From the NCBI GenBank assembly GCA_916719935.1, contig CAKAPY010000104.1, positions 1 through 5,562 of the forward strand: 5,562 nt of DNA, in the 5' to 3' direction. A program made the position numbers and the translations under genes. Below, in pieces: positions 5,515 through 5,562 of this stretch. Origin of the DNA: an uncultured Actinomyces sp. (GTDB taxonomy: Bacteria; Actinomycetota; Actinomycetes; Actinomycetales; Actinomycetaceae). Every line of letters starts with the position of its first letter. Position 1 is the first letter of the stretch. The notes under the pieces are model-generated. The model was not told the origin of the DNA and did not search any database. It worked only from the letters and a program-made list of their open reading frames with translations.

Positions 5515-5562
5515 AGGTCTTTTCCGCTAATTTCTCGCAAGTTTCCGGGGTGGTTGATGCGC
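5515..5562. other. Downstream flank of aspS, nothing identified
   Basis: These 48 nt hold no recognisable gene start or strong terminator. A 6-bp A/T-rich inverted repeat (GAAAAG 5506-5511 with CTTTTC 5519-5524) spans the aspS stop codon, but it is weak and has no T-run after it. Confidence 0.4.

Noticed and set aside
5506..5524. Inverted repeat GAAAAG/CTTTTC at the aspS stop as a terminator
   Set aside because: Only six mostly A-T pairs with a 7-nt loop and no T-run after it; too weak to call.

Overview
The window is ordinary core-genome DNA of a bacterium, most likely an actinobacterium of moderate GC (mid-50s % by eye), perhaps an Actinomycetaceae-type lineage. This rests on the AspRS sequence style, the GTG starts behind purine-rich AGGA ribosome sites, and the DeaD-type helicase with a basic, low-complexity tail. 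The taxon is an inference; no rRNA or other marker is present.

Layout. Positions 1-164 are a leader or intergenic stretch with a strong hairpin (107-139) and a possible 26-codon upstream reading frame (70-150). Positions 165-2153 (+) encode a 662-aa DEAD-box RNA helicase of the DeaD/CsdA type. Only 12 nt later, and convergent to it, lies a 14-segment major facilitator transporter (2166-3548, -). A 14-bp hairpin (2177-2207) inside the transporter's last codons probably serves as a shared 3'-end structure. A 157-nt divergent intergenic region (3549-3705) carries a plausible aspS promoter, a weaker opposite-strand promoter occupying the same bases, and a structured aspS leader. Positions 3706-5514 (+) encode aspartyl-tRNA synthetase (602 aa), with anticodon-domain residues typical of the non-discriminating type. 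The last 48 nt hold nothing I can name.

How the genes relate. The helicase (RNA remodelling, ribosome assembly, cold adaptation) and AspRS (tRNA charging) are both translation-associated housekeeping genes, but the transporter lies between them on the other strand, so they are separate transcription units. Nothing suggests the transporter works with either.

I see no mobile element, CRISPR array, tRNA, rRNA or defence cassette. The parts worth a second look are regulatory. The aspS leader has an imperfect hairpin with a T-box-like element downstream, two in-frame starts with near-identical ribosome sites, and possible alternative pairings. The aspS/transporter promoter region and the hairpin ahead of the helicase are the other points of interest.
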